Assembly (NCBI GenBank): GCA_012295275.1
Contig: CM022678.1
Span: forward strand, 10,796,782-10,860,781
DNA: 64,000 nt
Source of the DNA: Chrysomallon squamiferum
Taxonomy: Eukaryota; Mollusca; Gastropoda; Neomphalida; Peltospiridae
Direction: 5' to 3'
Part shown: positions 22,591 to 34,750 of the stretch, one piece after another
Numbering within the stretch: position 1 is the first letter of the stretch
Layout of the letters: every line of letters begins with the position of its first letter
Position numbers and translations under genes: made by a program
Notes under the pieces: model-generated
The model's input: only the letters and a program-made list of their open reading frames with translations
Database searches by the model: none
Told to the model about the DNA's origin: nothing

Positions 22591-23256
22591 GCGTATTTGG
22601 TTCACATACTAAATACTATCACTACATGCGTAGTTGGTTCACATACTAAATACTATCACTACATGCGTAGTTGGTTCACATACTAAATACTATCACTACA
22701 TGCGTAGTTGGTTCACATACTAAATACTATAACTACATGCGTATTTTGTTCACATACTAAATACTATAACTACATACGTATTTGGTTCCCATACTAAATA
22801 CTATCACTACATGCGTATTTGGTTCACATACTAAATACTATCACTACATGCGTATTTGGTTCACATACTAAATACTATCACTACATGCGTATTTGGTTCA
22901 CATACTAAATACTATTACTACAGGCGTATTTGGTTGACATACTAAATACTATCACTACATGCGTATTTGGTTCACATACTAAATACTATTACTACAGGCG
23001 TATTTGGTTGACATACTAAATACTATCACTACATGCGTATTTGGTTCACATACTAAATACTATCACTACATGCGTATTTGGTTCACATACTAAATACTAT
23101 TACTACAGGCGTATTTGGTTGACATACTAAATACTATCACTACATGCGTATTTGGTTCACATACTAAATACTATGACTACATGCGTATTTGGTTCACATA
23201 GTAAATACTATCACTACATGCGTATTTGGTTGACATACTAAATACTATGACTACAT
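22591..23256. repeat. 37-bp minisatellite, 18 units (X1)
   Basis: Tandem units of GCGTATTTGGTTCACATACT followed by AAATACTATCACTACAT. The array is exactly 666 bp, or 18 x 37, with no indels. Variants include GCGTAGTTGG in early units, TTGACATAC for TTCACATAC, and ACTATTACTACAGGC. The last two variants recur together in adjacent units three times, so a two-to-three-unit higher-order pattern exists. A single degenerate unit lies separately at about 23,574-23,610. It is AT-rich and non-coding. Confidence 0.95.
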
Positions 23257-23699
23257 GCCACTCAGTGTTCACGTAGAATAACCCTCTGTAAATTGTGTTT
23301 GTTCAGCTGAGTGGTGATGTTGGCAGGTTTTAATTAATGTTTATTTATCATTAGCAGGTTTCTTCTTTAAAGTGTAATGAGTGTCGTTCATCCTTGCGAA
23401 TTTTGCTACGAATATACTACGTTTGCCACTATCAAAGCAATTGTTTGAAGTGTAATTCATGATGGAGTGTTGTGTAACTTCAATATAGAAACTATGCCAC
23501 AATGACAATATATATAATCTGAAGAGTCAATCTACAAGGGTGATAATGGTAGCAGAGTACACAAATGTAATTTAGCGTATTTGGTTCACATACTATCACT
23601 ACATGTCAGTCAAAGTTCAGGTGCAACAACCCACACCTTTCTCTTTTTTGTAATAAAGAATCTACCAACTCAACAGTAAGAAATCATATTAAATCCTCT

Positions 23700-24200
23700 T
23701 TATTCAACAATGTCATACAGCAAAGACATAACTGCTTTTTACATTTTAGAAAGTAATAATAATAAAATAATCACAATATATTAAATAAAAGTATCATTTG
23801 TGTCTTTTAGTTACTGTATGATTGTATGCCAATTGTTTGTGTACCATCACTTATGACCTACGTTTTACGTTATAACATCAACTGTCTCTTTGTTTATAAC
23901 ACAAATGTTAATTAGTCGTCAGTTGAAAATCATTTGCAATGTTATGTACTCCAAAGTAGCGTTTGTCATCAAATTAAATGTTCCATTGTGTATATGGAAT
24001 GGCATTAGGCGTGAATATTCGTGTATTTTTATTTTTAAATTAGCATCAGAGGTGCATTTGGATATATTGCCATATTTTATTTTATTTTTCTGTATGTGTA
24101 TAATGCAGAAGACGTCGGTACTGCTGAAGAACATGCAGTCTACACGATTGTTATAAGTTAATAAAACAATCATTTTAAAGAAGGTCTAGCTGCACACAAA
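23700..24200. repeat. 3'-flank repeat R, copy 1 (unit Y1)
   Basis: One of five copies of a roughly 500-bp block lying on the 3' side of X and Y genes (others near 35,290, 41,000, 43,376 and 57,350). An open frame of 75-95 codons (with FVIKLNVPLCIWNG) runs along the plus strand in each copy, but differences between copies are mostly amino-acid changing, so I treat it as non-coding. This copy has a frame change at LASE. Confidence 0.75.
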
Positions 24201-24615
24201 ACATAGTAATAGCAATATGTAGCAACAGTAGGAGTATTAGTGCAAATGCTTATAGTAAATACACGTATGCATAACTATAAATACAAAAATGATGGATACT
24301 GGCGTTGTCTGTATCAATACAGAAAAACATACTGAGAGAAAACACCCCAAAAGATATCTTAATCTGTTATTAGAGTAACAATGAATTAATGACAGTTCAG
24401 GTGACATCTACTATCCAGTGTCGTGACGTTGTAGTAGTGGCAATGGTAGCATTGCTAGTAACAGTAGCAGCAGTAGTGATAGTGGTGCCAGTAGTTAGTA
24501 TGATTTCTTTTTCATATTTGTTCTCTAGCAAACTAATCAAAACCCGTATTTGTAATTAACCTTTCTTAAGTGTTGTCTATTGCAAAATATTATATTCCAT
24601 AGTTTCTTTTTCTCC

Positions 24616-24621
24616 TTTATT
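24616..24621 (-). terminator. Candidate poly(A) signal for Y1 gene
   Basis: AATAAA on the minus strand, 188 nt beyond the stop codon at 24,809. The Y2 copy has AACAAA at the matching place, so its use is uncertain. Confidence 0.35.
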
Positions 24622-24683
24622 TCATAAATTACTATTAATCATTTTTCAAATGTTTTTCATAAAAGTGGAACTTCGTAATATTT

Positions 24684-24808
24684 CAGATCCCAGCTTCTTG
24701 CAAATATTTTGCACGAATTCCACATATAAAACGCTTCTCACCACTACGTATCTTCATGTGACCTTTTAGAGCATCTCCTCGTGAGAAACATTTTGCACAA
24801 ACCTCACA
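24684..24808 (-). pseudogene. Finger relic beyond the Y1 stop codon
   Basis: In frame after the TAA of the Y1 gene the sequence still encodes one finger, [20 protein letters not shown] then R in place of the last His, and a half finger ending at TGA (24,684-24,686). The stop arose where TTT AAA TGT became ATT TAA TGT. The same change is present in Y2. Confidence 0.7.
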
Positions 24809-25708
24809 TTAAATAGGTTTCTGTCCAGTATGTATTTTCATATGTTCCTTTAAACTGGAACGCTCTGAGAAACATTTTGCACAAACCTCACATTTGAAGG
24901 GTTTCTCACCTGTATGGATCTTCATGTGACGTCTTACAGCTGCACGTTCTGAGAAACATTTTGCACAAACTTCACATTTAAAAGGTTTCTCACCGGTGTG
25001 ATACTTCATGTGACTTTTTATATGTGCGATCTGTGAGAAAGTTTTTAAACAAACTTCACATTTAAAAGGTTTCTCTCCAGTATGGATTCTAATATGATTT
25101 TTTAAAGTCGAACTCTGTGAGAAACATTTTTCACAAATCTCACATTTGAAAGGTTTCTCTCCAGTATGGACCTTCATATGACGTTTTAGATCTGAACCGT
25201 GTGAGAAAGATTTTACACACTCTTCACATTTAAAAGGTTTCTCTCCAGTATGGATTCTAATATGATTTTTTAAAGTCGAACTCTGTGAGAAACATTTTTC
25301 ACAAATCTCACATTTGAAAGGTTTCTCTCCAGTATGGACCATCATATGACGTCGTATATGTTCATCTAATGAGAAACACTTTCCGCAAATCTCACATTTG
25401 AAGGGTTTCTCTCCAGTGTGGACCTTCATATGACGTTTTAGATCTGAACCGTGTGAGAAAGATTTTACACACTCTTCACATTTAAAAGGTTTCTCACCAG
25501 TGTGGTTGTTCATATGACTTTTTAAATTTACACGTTTAGAGAAACATTTTGCACAAACTTCACATTTAAAAGGTTTCTCTCCAGTATGGATTCTCATATG
25601 ATTTTCTATTGTTTGACGTTTTGCGAAACATTTTGAACAAACTTCACATTTAAAAGGTTTCTTACCAGAATGAATGCTGAATAATTCTTCATAACTTTTA
25701 GCTGCCAT
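24809..25708 (-). CDS. C2H2 zinc-finger protein, 10 fingers (unit Y1)
   Basis: Single-exon, 299 residues. The ATG at 25,708 is followed by the leader MAAKSYEELFSIHSGKKPF and 10 complete 28-residue fingers, nearly all with TGEKPF linkers. All C2H2 ligands are present. Fingers 3 and 6 are identical in sequence, as are 5 and 7, so part of the array was duplicated or converted recently. The product is presumably a nuclear sequence-specific DNA-binding protein; no KRAB, ZAD, SCAN or BTB domain is seen. It ends abruptly with GQKPI where the next finger would begin, because of a stop shared with Y2 (44,239-45,807). Compared with Y2 it lacks about eight fingers. The 5' flank is the conserved X/Y type and the 3' side carries repeat R and a GTN tract. 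Confidence 0.88.
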   Translation of the reverse strand: MAAKSYEELFSIHSGKKPFKCEVCSKCFAKRQTIENHMRIHTGEKPFKCEVCAKCFSKRVNLKSHMNNHTGEKPFKCEECVKSFSHGSDLKRHMKVHTGEKPFKCEICGKCFSLDEHIRRHMMVHTGEKPFKCEICEKCFSQSSTLKNHIRIHTGEKPFKCEECVKSFSHGSDLKRHMKVHTGEKPFKCEICEKCFSQSSTLKNHIRIHTGEKPFKCEVCLKTFSQIAHIKSHMKYHTGEKPFKCEVCAKCFSERAAVRRHMKIHTGEKPFKCEVCAKCFSERSSLKEHMKIHTGQKPI

Positions 25709-26060
25709 GGTAAATTTTATAATCTATCTTTTAGAAAATCATCTCTCACACATTTAGCATTTAAACCCTTTCTCTCTGCTGTAAACTCGTGTGTTTCATT
25801 GGGTTACCATGACTACTGTAATTACATCGCACTACAAAATTCCCAGATCAGAGATGTTTTCAACGTACTGTGACGATGATGTAAAATACAGAGTGAATTT
25901 ACTGTGCTAAAGTGTAAAGTGTTCATTCATTAAAACACATCAGTTTGCAAATTCGAGGAATTATATTTTTCCCTTCACATCCGAATGTCATTTCCATAAA
26001 AATCTGGAATTGTGATGCTTAGATTTGATTGATTTCTGAAAATATAAATACATAAATAAC
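25709..26060 (-). promoter_or_regulatory. Conserved 5' flank of Y1 gene
   Basis: Very similar to the flank at 45,808-46,160 and clearly related to the X flanks. It carries the in-frame finger relic ending in TGA at 25,739-25,741 and the CATCATCGTCACAGTACGTT element at about 25,860-25,880. Confidence 0.4.
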
Positions 26061-27434
26061 ATTGCTAACCAGTAATATTTAAATTAGCATATTTTATTCA
26101 AGTAGATTATTTTATACAAATTTAATATATTATTTATATTCTAAATTGTCAAAATCGTATGTTTTCTTTTGATTTTGGAGAAAGGTAAAAGGAAAATCTC
26201 TCATCAATTTTATTTTATTGATATTTAAATGAGCTAGTAGTTGTTATATGCTGACACGGTAACATTAGCAGAAATAGCCGATGATTTACATCATCGACTG
26301 CTTTCTTTTGAAATACTGGGAAAATTTGAAGTTAAAATTGAATGCCGAAGACTAGATCTATGATTATTGATTTTTAAAATTCATTTTTAGAACAACTTTT
26401 TAAAGACTTGTATAAAATAACAAAAAAATGAATGTTGTTACTATAGTCAGACACTTTTGACTTGTATTAAATAGGAATCGTTCGTAAATAAACTGAGCTT
26501 CATAGTGAACTTCACCTGAATAATTTACCTTAACAGCTCGATAATTTAATATTATTTTCGAAGTATTTTATTTTATATTTGTTTAACGACTGCTGACCAC
26601 TAGATGGAATAATTGTTGTGTCAAAAGTAATGTTATACAATAGTATATAAAAAGATAACATAATATTAACACAATACTTAATATATTCATTAACAATAAA
26701 GTATTATCCTGCTGAACGTCTATCCAGTGCTCTAGATTTTTCCTTGGCTGTATTATATCTTAACAAACATATATTTCGCTTCATTTACAATTACAGTATT
26801 AATATTTGAAGCTAAACTGTTTATAAATTCAGAGTCAAGTTACGATCAAGTATGAAAGACCAAATGTTGCATTTTGTATACACACGGAATCAGGTTTAAC
26901 AGTTTGAATATACCATATTTTGCTACTATGGCAGTAGACATTAACCGATATATTCACTAAATATTTGTTAGGCAAATTTCTCATAAAGACGTAACTGAAA
27001 ATCTGAAAATAAAATAAATCAGATAAAAATGATAAGTGAATGTTAGAAGAAAAAAAAATTGTAAAAAAGGAAAACGCTGAATAGATTATTAAATGGAACA
27101 TTTAGACCTATCTTCCTTCAGTCTTGCGTATGTTTGACAAATAACCGCGTATTTATTGTTTAATAACGACTTGGAGTGAAGTGCTGGTGCCCGATCCATG
27201 GAAAAAAAACACCCAGGAACGACAACTCTATATGGTCGTTTGCAGAAATAAACACCATGGTAATAGAAACATCCACATATCAACTGAAACAGGCCAAAAT
27301 CATAATATTTAATTTGGTTAAATCTATTAAAGACATTAAAAACAAAACACTTTTCAAGTTTACCATTTTTTTTTTTTTTTACACGTCTGAGATTGAATGT
27401 TTTCTGATTCGTATAAAATACATCTCTATTTGAA

Positions 27435-27487
<53 letters not shown>
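27435..27487. repeat. AAT microsatellite, short allele of Y spacer
   Basis: About 17 AAT units. The matching array in Y2 (47,450-47,604) is about three times longer and interrupted. Confidence 0.95.
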
Positions 27488-27489
<2 letters not shown>

Positions 27490-27639
27490 TAATATGTTAG
27501 CACAGCTATTGAAATGAGGATTTCGTAATGGACATTCTCAATATTTCTGAGAGAGACGATTATAAGTATACAGCATAAACAAAGAATAACACGTTACTAT
27601 TTTACTCAAAACGACTTATTTTGTTATTTACATTCAAAC

Positions 27640-27900
27640 CGTAGCAGAATTCCGCGAACTTTTTTCACTTCAATTTACAACCACTATTTACTGAGCGTTT
27701 TACCTTCCATTATTTTCTAATATATACATGAGAAACCTGCTCTGCGTTCAGGTTTAATGGCTATTCTGTAATTTATCTCCACTTTGGTCAACGTTGGCTT
27801 GTTTATCATTCACGTTCAAAATAAAGCGCACACTCTGATATCGCAAGGAACAGTTTCATTTCACTGGGTCGCTCTCACTAACCAGTAATCTAACGCAGTG
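27640..27900 (+). repeat. Dispersed repeat D, copy 2
   Basis: Shares TTCCGCG, TTTATCTCCACTTTGGTCAACG, ATATCGCAAG and GGGTCGCTCTC with the other copies. The TATA-like end seen in copies 1, 3 and 5 is not present here. Confidence 0.55.
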
Positions 27901-30900
27901 AAGTTATATAATATTTAAATTAGCATATTTTAAACACGATTTGTTTACGTTAAACTGCTCACACTGAACTATTTGTCACATCTTACTGCATTAAAGTTAG
28001 ATTTGTAGCTAAACAGTTCCTCCACACTGTTGTATATAAAATTAAACTAATCCTTTTCTTTTTGTAAATATCATAAATTTAAAACTGGGTTATGGACAGA
28101 CACAAAAACAACACATCCATTGGTCAGCCTTAGTTAGTATGCTGTTTTTAGCATCCACATCACTCAAAGTAACACTAAAATCAAACTAAGATTTTTTTCA
28201 AATAAATATATGAATCTGAAATAAATAAGTCATTAATAATATTTTTAATTAAAAGAAAACTGTGGTTACAGATGGAGACACAGTTCGAGAAAAAACATGA
28301 AAATTCATCGAAAATCATAATACTGCATTCAGGATGGATAATAAATAAATAAATAAATATATAAATAAAGAAATAAAAGTTATTTTAAGATCGCTAATTC
28401 TGCTTGTCTCAAAGTGCCCAACTTGCTCTGGGTTGATGTAATTATACAATTGGTGTTTGGTGATTATTATGCAGTACAATTAGTCATGTACAACTGGTAT
28501 CTGAACTGTTTTTAGAGATCACATTACACACAGCTGAGAACCAGAAAACTAATTGTTTTAAGATGGAACCAAGTTCATTCTGTAACAGAAACAGTAGACA
28601 GAGCTAACACTAGTCCTTAAAAACAACAGAAGTCCATGAAACAAACTTAACACTCAGAAGATCAAAAGTACAGAAATAAAATGTTCATGATGTGTGTGAA
28701 TACACAAATGGTCTTTGAAATTCCGCTCTCATGTTAGATATAACATATTAGATTATGGAAAGTCTGGTGTGCAGATAGTAGCTGAATAGGGCTTGTACCA
28801 ATTGCTAAATTTAGTAATGACCTATCACATGGTCAATTTTCGGACAAACAATTCAGCTCTGAAAGTGAAGTCTGGTTACAAGCTTACCATGAGTGCTTGT
28901 TAAACTTACTGAAAATCATTTTCATGGTTCAGAAAGTAAGTAGCAAATTAAACTCAATGAACCCAGGAAATAAACAAATCACATTTCCTTTCTTAATATC
29001 AAGACTGATCTTAAAATTTGTTTTATTTTTTCTTGTAGTGTTGATTAGCTGCATCAGAGAAAATACCAGCAATGGTCAGATCATAAGTAACATTTATTTG
29101 CAGTCCAACCACATCAAGAACAAAGATAAGAAAACTTTTTTATCTTTCTGTTTCAAATATCCGACTCATCACACCTGTGCTTTTCACTGCCTTTAGTCTC
29201 CTGATTACACACATTTTATTGTTTCTAATTCAACACCTTTCTGGAGTGGGAACAACGCTTTAGCTGGGTTTGTGTATTGCAGATGATAATGGGTAAAGAT
29301 CAAATGCTTTTAGTCTTTTTAGGTAACACACACACACATCACAGTTTCATTTTAACTTTTAACCTCTAAACATTTAAAATAAGACTGAAAAATCATGTTA
29401 CATGTATAAAGAAAGTTATGTTGTGCTATTCAAAGCTGTTAGACACAAGTCATTTGTTTTTTAAAGTGGTATCCTGTGACATTTTACCACTTAAAAATGC
29501 AATCATATCACTGTAAATACTTTAAAAATGCATCTGAAGTTCCAACATAAATTTCTGAAATTAGTATGTAAAAGTAAATGATGATAATAAATAAATAAGT
29601 ATATAAAACTTTTAATTTAATTCACTGATGACAAAATGTACCAATAATTATAAATATTTTTTTTAATTTAATTCAATGATGATAAAAATGAAAATCCTCC
29701 ACTCTTTAAACATGAAAAACACAGATAAATGCTAATTCATTATTGCTGAAACTGTACAAAAACTTGTTTCTCTTAAACAGTCTAAACATGCAAGTGACGA
29801 GTTATTCTATGATGCACAGGAACTGTGTTCATCTGAATTATGTAGCATGAGGGCGGAGCTACTGATTACAGTGCCACCTAAAAACAGATGCAGGTTGCAA
29901 GCTCACCAATAAAGTGAGAAACAGGACAAATTCTCACCACAAAATGGTGATTTGTTTTATCAACAAAACTTTATTTTAGGTTATTGTAGGTGTGTAAATG
30001 GTTGGGGAGGACTGGGTATCTCTAATAAATAAATAATATAAGAAAATTAAATCTAAATCAATTTCAAATCTTTGAAAAAAAGTATTTGCTGACCAAACTG
30101 AATTACTACTGTGGTTTTTCAGAGGGATCCGCTACAACTTACAACATTTTTTTTATTAATTTATTCCAGTCACTGCTTTTCAAACATTCTGAATGAGCAT
30201 GTGATTCTGTATGACATTAATTTAGGATAAAAACAGGATGGTTTAAAAACTAGAATTGTACAAACAGCCGTAAATCAGAATACTTTCTTCAGATTCTGAA
30301 GTAAGGCAAGGAAAAAGTCACTATTTTATTTTCATCATACTTTAATGAACTAGTAATATTTTAAGTATGAAAGCTGTAATGGCATTCAGCCAGTAACAGT
30401 TGTTCTTCTCAAAGATGTTAATGTACATCAAGTTACTTTCATTGTTAATTATTTAATACAGAAAATTTGTTATCTTATTTTCATTATACTCGAATGAATT
30501 GAGAATACTTTTTTCGGTATGAAAGTTGTAAAGATATTTGTTCAGTAACACAGATTCTTGTGAAAGAAATTAGTCATGTTAATGTACACCAAGTTACTTG
30601 CATGGTTAATTATTTAATACAGAAACTGAGGTTAAATACCGTGAACTTGTCTTCAGTAAATCTGGATCCTTTGTAAAACCAGAACATAGTCAATCAGTTG
30701 AACTTCAAAGTCTGTTTCCTCTACTGAAAAGAAATGTAGAGAATTTAATTTATGAACCGACTTAAATTTGTCTGATTGTAAAACATATATTACTGTATGG
30801 ATGTGAAATCTGGGTTTTCTAAGTGAGGAATAACTGAAAGAAGTATCATCTTAAGCTTTGCAAATGTGCATAATCATAATTATGTGTTAACATGACAACA

Positions 30901-31341
30901 TTATGCTTGATGTTCTATGATGAATTAAAGAGATATCCACTGTATGTGTGTGTTAAAGTAAAGTACATTTTGGGCAAAGGTTGTTAATGGCAATGAAACT
31001 AAATTGTCTGATATATTACACATGCTGTCACCATATTACAAATCAAATGCTATATGAAGTTTATGTTTTAATTTTACAAAATGTAAACTAGACAAATGTG
31101 ACACACATATAAATAGAAATAATTTAAAAAAAAAAAAAAAATTTTAAAATGAATGTACCACTAACATGTAGACTCAGGTACCAATATGTGGTCAAAAGAA
31201 GCTGTTAAAAGAATATTATGTGAACAGTTGTTACTGTCTGAATTTGTTCATGTTGTTTGTCATTACTATAAAAGCACTAATTTACTTAACCAAAAAGATT
31301 TCACTTTCAAACTTAAAATGTTCTTATTTCTTTCATAATAT

Positions 31342-31577
31342 GATAGTGTGTTAATGTTTTACTATTTAATGCTATATTTCATAGTGGAATATAGTCTATT
31401 TGTGTTCTACTAGTACTATTTAATGCTATATTTGATAGATTAATATAGTGTGTTTATGTTCTACTATTTAATGCTGTATTTGATAGTGGAATATAGTGTA
31501 TTTGTGTTCTACTAGTACTATTTAATGCTATATTTGATAGATTAATATAGTGTGTTTATGTTCTACTATTTAATGCC
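31342..31577. repeat. Composite tandem repeat (~54 + ~50 bp), Y1 spacer
   Basis: Alternating subunits built on TATTTAATGCTATATTTGATA, one continuing GTGGAATATAGTGTATTTG and the other GATTAATATAGTGTGTTTATG, give a two-part unit of about 105 bp repeated just over twice. The paralogous array is at 51,483-51,724. Confidence 0.85.
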
Positions 31578-32404
31578 ATATCTGCAATAATTCCTACACT
31601 TTGATCAGATGGAAATGAAATCCCAATAATGAAAGATAATTACCTTGATATGAGAAATTATTGAAGTATTACTTTCTTTAGCTGTTTCGCAAATGTATTT
31701 ACATTTGTAATTAATAATGCACTGATTGTATTCTCTGATGAATTTAAATTAGTAGATAAAAAAAAGGTCTGTATGTTTTTTTTAAAACATTCTATCAGAA
31801 TATTCAGCAGCAATTTTACAGATGAGCCTTTAAATTCACATATGATAAAGAAACTGAAATTGCTAAATACCTTGGACTTGTCTGAACTAAGTCTGGATGC
31901 TTCAAAAATACCAAAATCGTTTAATCAATTGGTCTGAAAAAACAAGAAAAAAAATATAAATATATTATATACGTGGAGAATTTATCAGCAGACTTTCACC
32001 TTTGTTTGACAAGACTTCAAAATGATGAAAATCTATATTACCTGGATGCAGAATTTGAGCTTTAACAAATTTAGGTTCAACGTAAGACATACTTTCAAAT
32101 TCAAAATCTACATATATATGTGAAGATCAATGGTGTATGATGAATTTGTGATATATCCATTGCCTTCAGTCGACTGGAGAAACTAGTTTATAAAATAGGT
32201 TCGGCGTTTATCTTTGAACTGGTTATTTTATTTCTTTATTGTCGTTTTACTGAAAATGTGTTAATCAATTTTATGCTACCTTAAATAAAAAAATAACAAT
32301 ACTAGGGCAACCGTTATACCAAAGTCTTTAGGACAAGAAAAAAACAACAAAAAAAAACAACCGAGTATCGGTTTACCACGAAAACAGTCGTTACAATGCT
32401 ATCA

Positions 32405-32715
32405 ATCGTATGCTAGTTCTATTTTCCTCAAAACAGACTTCAAATCGTAGCAGTATTCCGCGATAAATTCTTATTTCAACTTACAAGCAGTGTTTTAAAG
32501 ATTACCTTCCATTCATTTTTAACATGTACACGAAAAACTTGTTCAACGTCCAGTCTTAATGGCAATTATGTGGTTTATCTCCCCTTTGTTTAACACTGAC
32601 TTGTTTTCTTTATCATTTTCCTCCAAAATAATGTGCGCACTGTAATATCGCAAATAACACTTTTATTTCTTTTTATCGCTCCGTCTAAGCTAATCCTGGG
32701 ATGGCTATAAAAGTA
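32405..32715 (+). repeat. Dispersed repeat D, copy 3
   Basis: Very similar to copies 1 and 5. It contains TTATCTCCCCTTTG and ends in ATGGCTATAAAAGTAAATCA. It forms the low-coordinate edge of unit Z2. Confidence 0.6.
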
Positions 32716-33152
32716 AATCAAGCAAACAGTACCCAATATTTCTGTATCTGTAAATTAGCTTTTTATATAATAACAATTAGTATGTTTAAGTATTTGAATA
32801 TTTGAAATATATATATACTTGTTTACATGTTTGTTTGTTTGTCTATTTATTTATTTAACAGACGCATAAATACAGATACTAATGAAGTTGGTGATGATTT
32901 GTGGTTGTAGATAGAAAAGTCACATTTACTAACCTACTTACGCCATTTTTCACTGAAGTCGCGCTTTTGTTTTGAATGACAGTCCGTATCTTGAGGAAAT
33001 CACGCGACATTCTGAATCCTTTCTTTCATTTTTCTTCTTTTTATATATTACATAGATGTTCTTCTTCTCTGTCATATTTTATCTTTCTTTTTCCCCTTGT
33101 TCTCTTCTTAATATTTTGTATTTCATTTGTACTCTTCAGTCAAGGGGGGGGG

Positions 33153-33193
<41 letters not shown>

Positions 33194-34539
33194 TGTCTGT
33201 TTCAGTTTTAATTGTCTCTAAGGACATGATTTATTATTGGTCTCTGTTATCTTTTCTGTCTTCCATATTTATCTCTCTCTCTCTGTGTGTGTGTGTGTGT
33301 GTGTGTTTGTGTGTGTGTGTGATACATATATTTCTCTATTTATATTTATTCATCTGCATGTGTAGAAATTTGTAATTTATGTTGATATTTTTATTTTATT
33401 TCTCAAACATGTCTTCTTATTTATTTGAACTCAGGTTTCCATTCCAACATTTGTGTGTACATTTCTCTTTTTACGTCTGTGTCCAGTTTAATAAATGAAA
33501 TTTCGTACTTTTTTTTTTTAAACTAATGTTGTATATAATGTGTTCATAAATATAAATATGATCAAAGTCAAAATAAAAAGCATTTACGATCACCATTTCT
33601 TTTATAGTTTCATAAAAAAAAAAATATGATTTCACTGCTTAATTGTCTCACAAAAGTATATATATCTGTAATTAATAACACACTGATGTTATTCTCCGAT
33701 CAAGTTGAATTACCAGAATAAAGAATCAGTTCGTTTTCTTCAGATTACACAATTCCCACATCTGATAACATTTTTGTATCAACTTATTCCAATTACTTAA
33801 AGGAATATAAGAAAACTATGTCCTGGGATTTCATTGATTTTATAAATGGAAAGATTTCTTTGCAAGTAGGATTAACAAAAAGATCATTTTTTTTTTTTTT
33901 TTTTTTTTTATTCATTTAAAAGTGATCTAGTAACACGTTTAACCACAAGCATTCTATTAGAATATTCTCTTTCAGTTTTGGAGCAACGTTTCTACATGCA
34001 CATAATAAAGAAATATGATTATATATACCTACACGTCAATATTACTTAGCTTTCTTATTTCTAGATAAGGATAAATGTAACTTCATTTTCATTCAAAGAC
34101 TCTCATGTAAACATGTCTTTAAATGTACATAATTATAAATACAAATCATAGATTTATGGAATGTATGTACAGACAACCAGACGTAAAGAAAACACTATTT
34201 CTGAAATTAACACAATCTGTAATAAAAGTAACAATGAACTGATCAAAGTTCAGATGACGTCAAATGTCTACTGTCGTTATGCTATAGTAGTAGCAGTGGT
34301 AATACTAGTAGCAACAGTAGTAATAGTAGTGCTGATAGAAGAAGTAAATTTGTTATCTAGCAAATTACTCAAAACTAATATTCTTAATTAACTTGTGCTA
34401 AATGTTGTTTATTACAAAACATTTGATGGTTACATTTTCTTCTTTATTTCACAGATTATCACTTTTATATTGAGTTATCAACAGTCATTTCTCGAACATT
34501 TCTCTTAAAAATGGGACTTCGTGTGCTAATCTAGATACC

Positions 34540-34750
34540 AGCTTGTTGGAAATATTTCACATGAACTCCACATTTAAAACGCTTCTCACCACCGTGTCTT
34601 CATGTGACCTTTTAGAACATCTCCTCGTGAGAAACATTTTGCACAAACCTCACATTTGAAAGGTTTCTCTCCAGTATGGAATCTCACCTCATGTTCTACA
34701 TGAAAACGTAGTGAGAAACATTTAGCACAAACTTCACATTTAAAAGGTGA
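34540..34750 (-). pseudogene. C2H2 zinc-finger pseudogene fragment (unit Z2)
   Basis: Only about two fingers remain on the minus strand: one reading [19 protein letters not shown] with its first ligand His replaced, and the final [20 protein letters not shown] finger ending in TRW and a stop. The array has been reduced internally and the start region is lost in the same way as Z1, so Z1 and Z2 descend from an already broken copy. Intact relative: Z3 at 55,150-55,812. Confidence 0.8.

Larger units (their letters stand above)
26061..32290. repeat. Duplicated non-coding spacer of unit Y1
   Basis: Nearly collinear with 46,161-52,640 at high identity, with no recognised gene. It includes a T-run (about 27,366), an AAT array (27,435-27,487), repeat D copy 2 (about 27,640-27,900), a short TAAA array (about 28,340), an open frame at 28,897-29,196 that changes mostly at amino-acid sites between copies, a composite tandem repeat (31,342-31,577) and an A-run (about 31,127-31,141). 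The two copies differ by small indels, microsatellite length, and one replaced segment (about 31,770-31,900 against 51,920-52,265). Confidence 0.8.

Noticed and set aside
22591-23256. Possible CRISPR-like array
   Set aside because: The 37-bp units are directly adjacent with no unique spacers, and the genome is eukaryotic. It is a minisatellite.
23890-24156. Recurrent 75-95-codon open frame with FVIKLNVPLCIWNG (also 35,368, 41,168, 43,364 and 57,499)
   Set aside because: Aligning the copies at 41,168 and 43,364, essentially all differences change the amino acid, one copy is frameshifted and one has a T30 insertion. No coding constraint is visible, so it is treated as repeat R.
28897-29196. 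Open frame shared with 49,136-49,375
   Set aside because: Four of about five differences between the copies change the amino acid, and the N-terminal extension is not shared. It looks like non-coding spacer.
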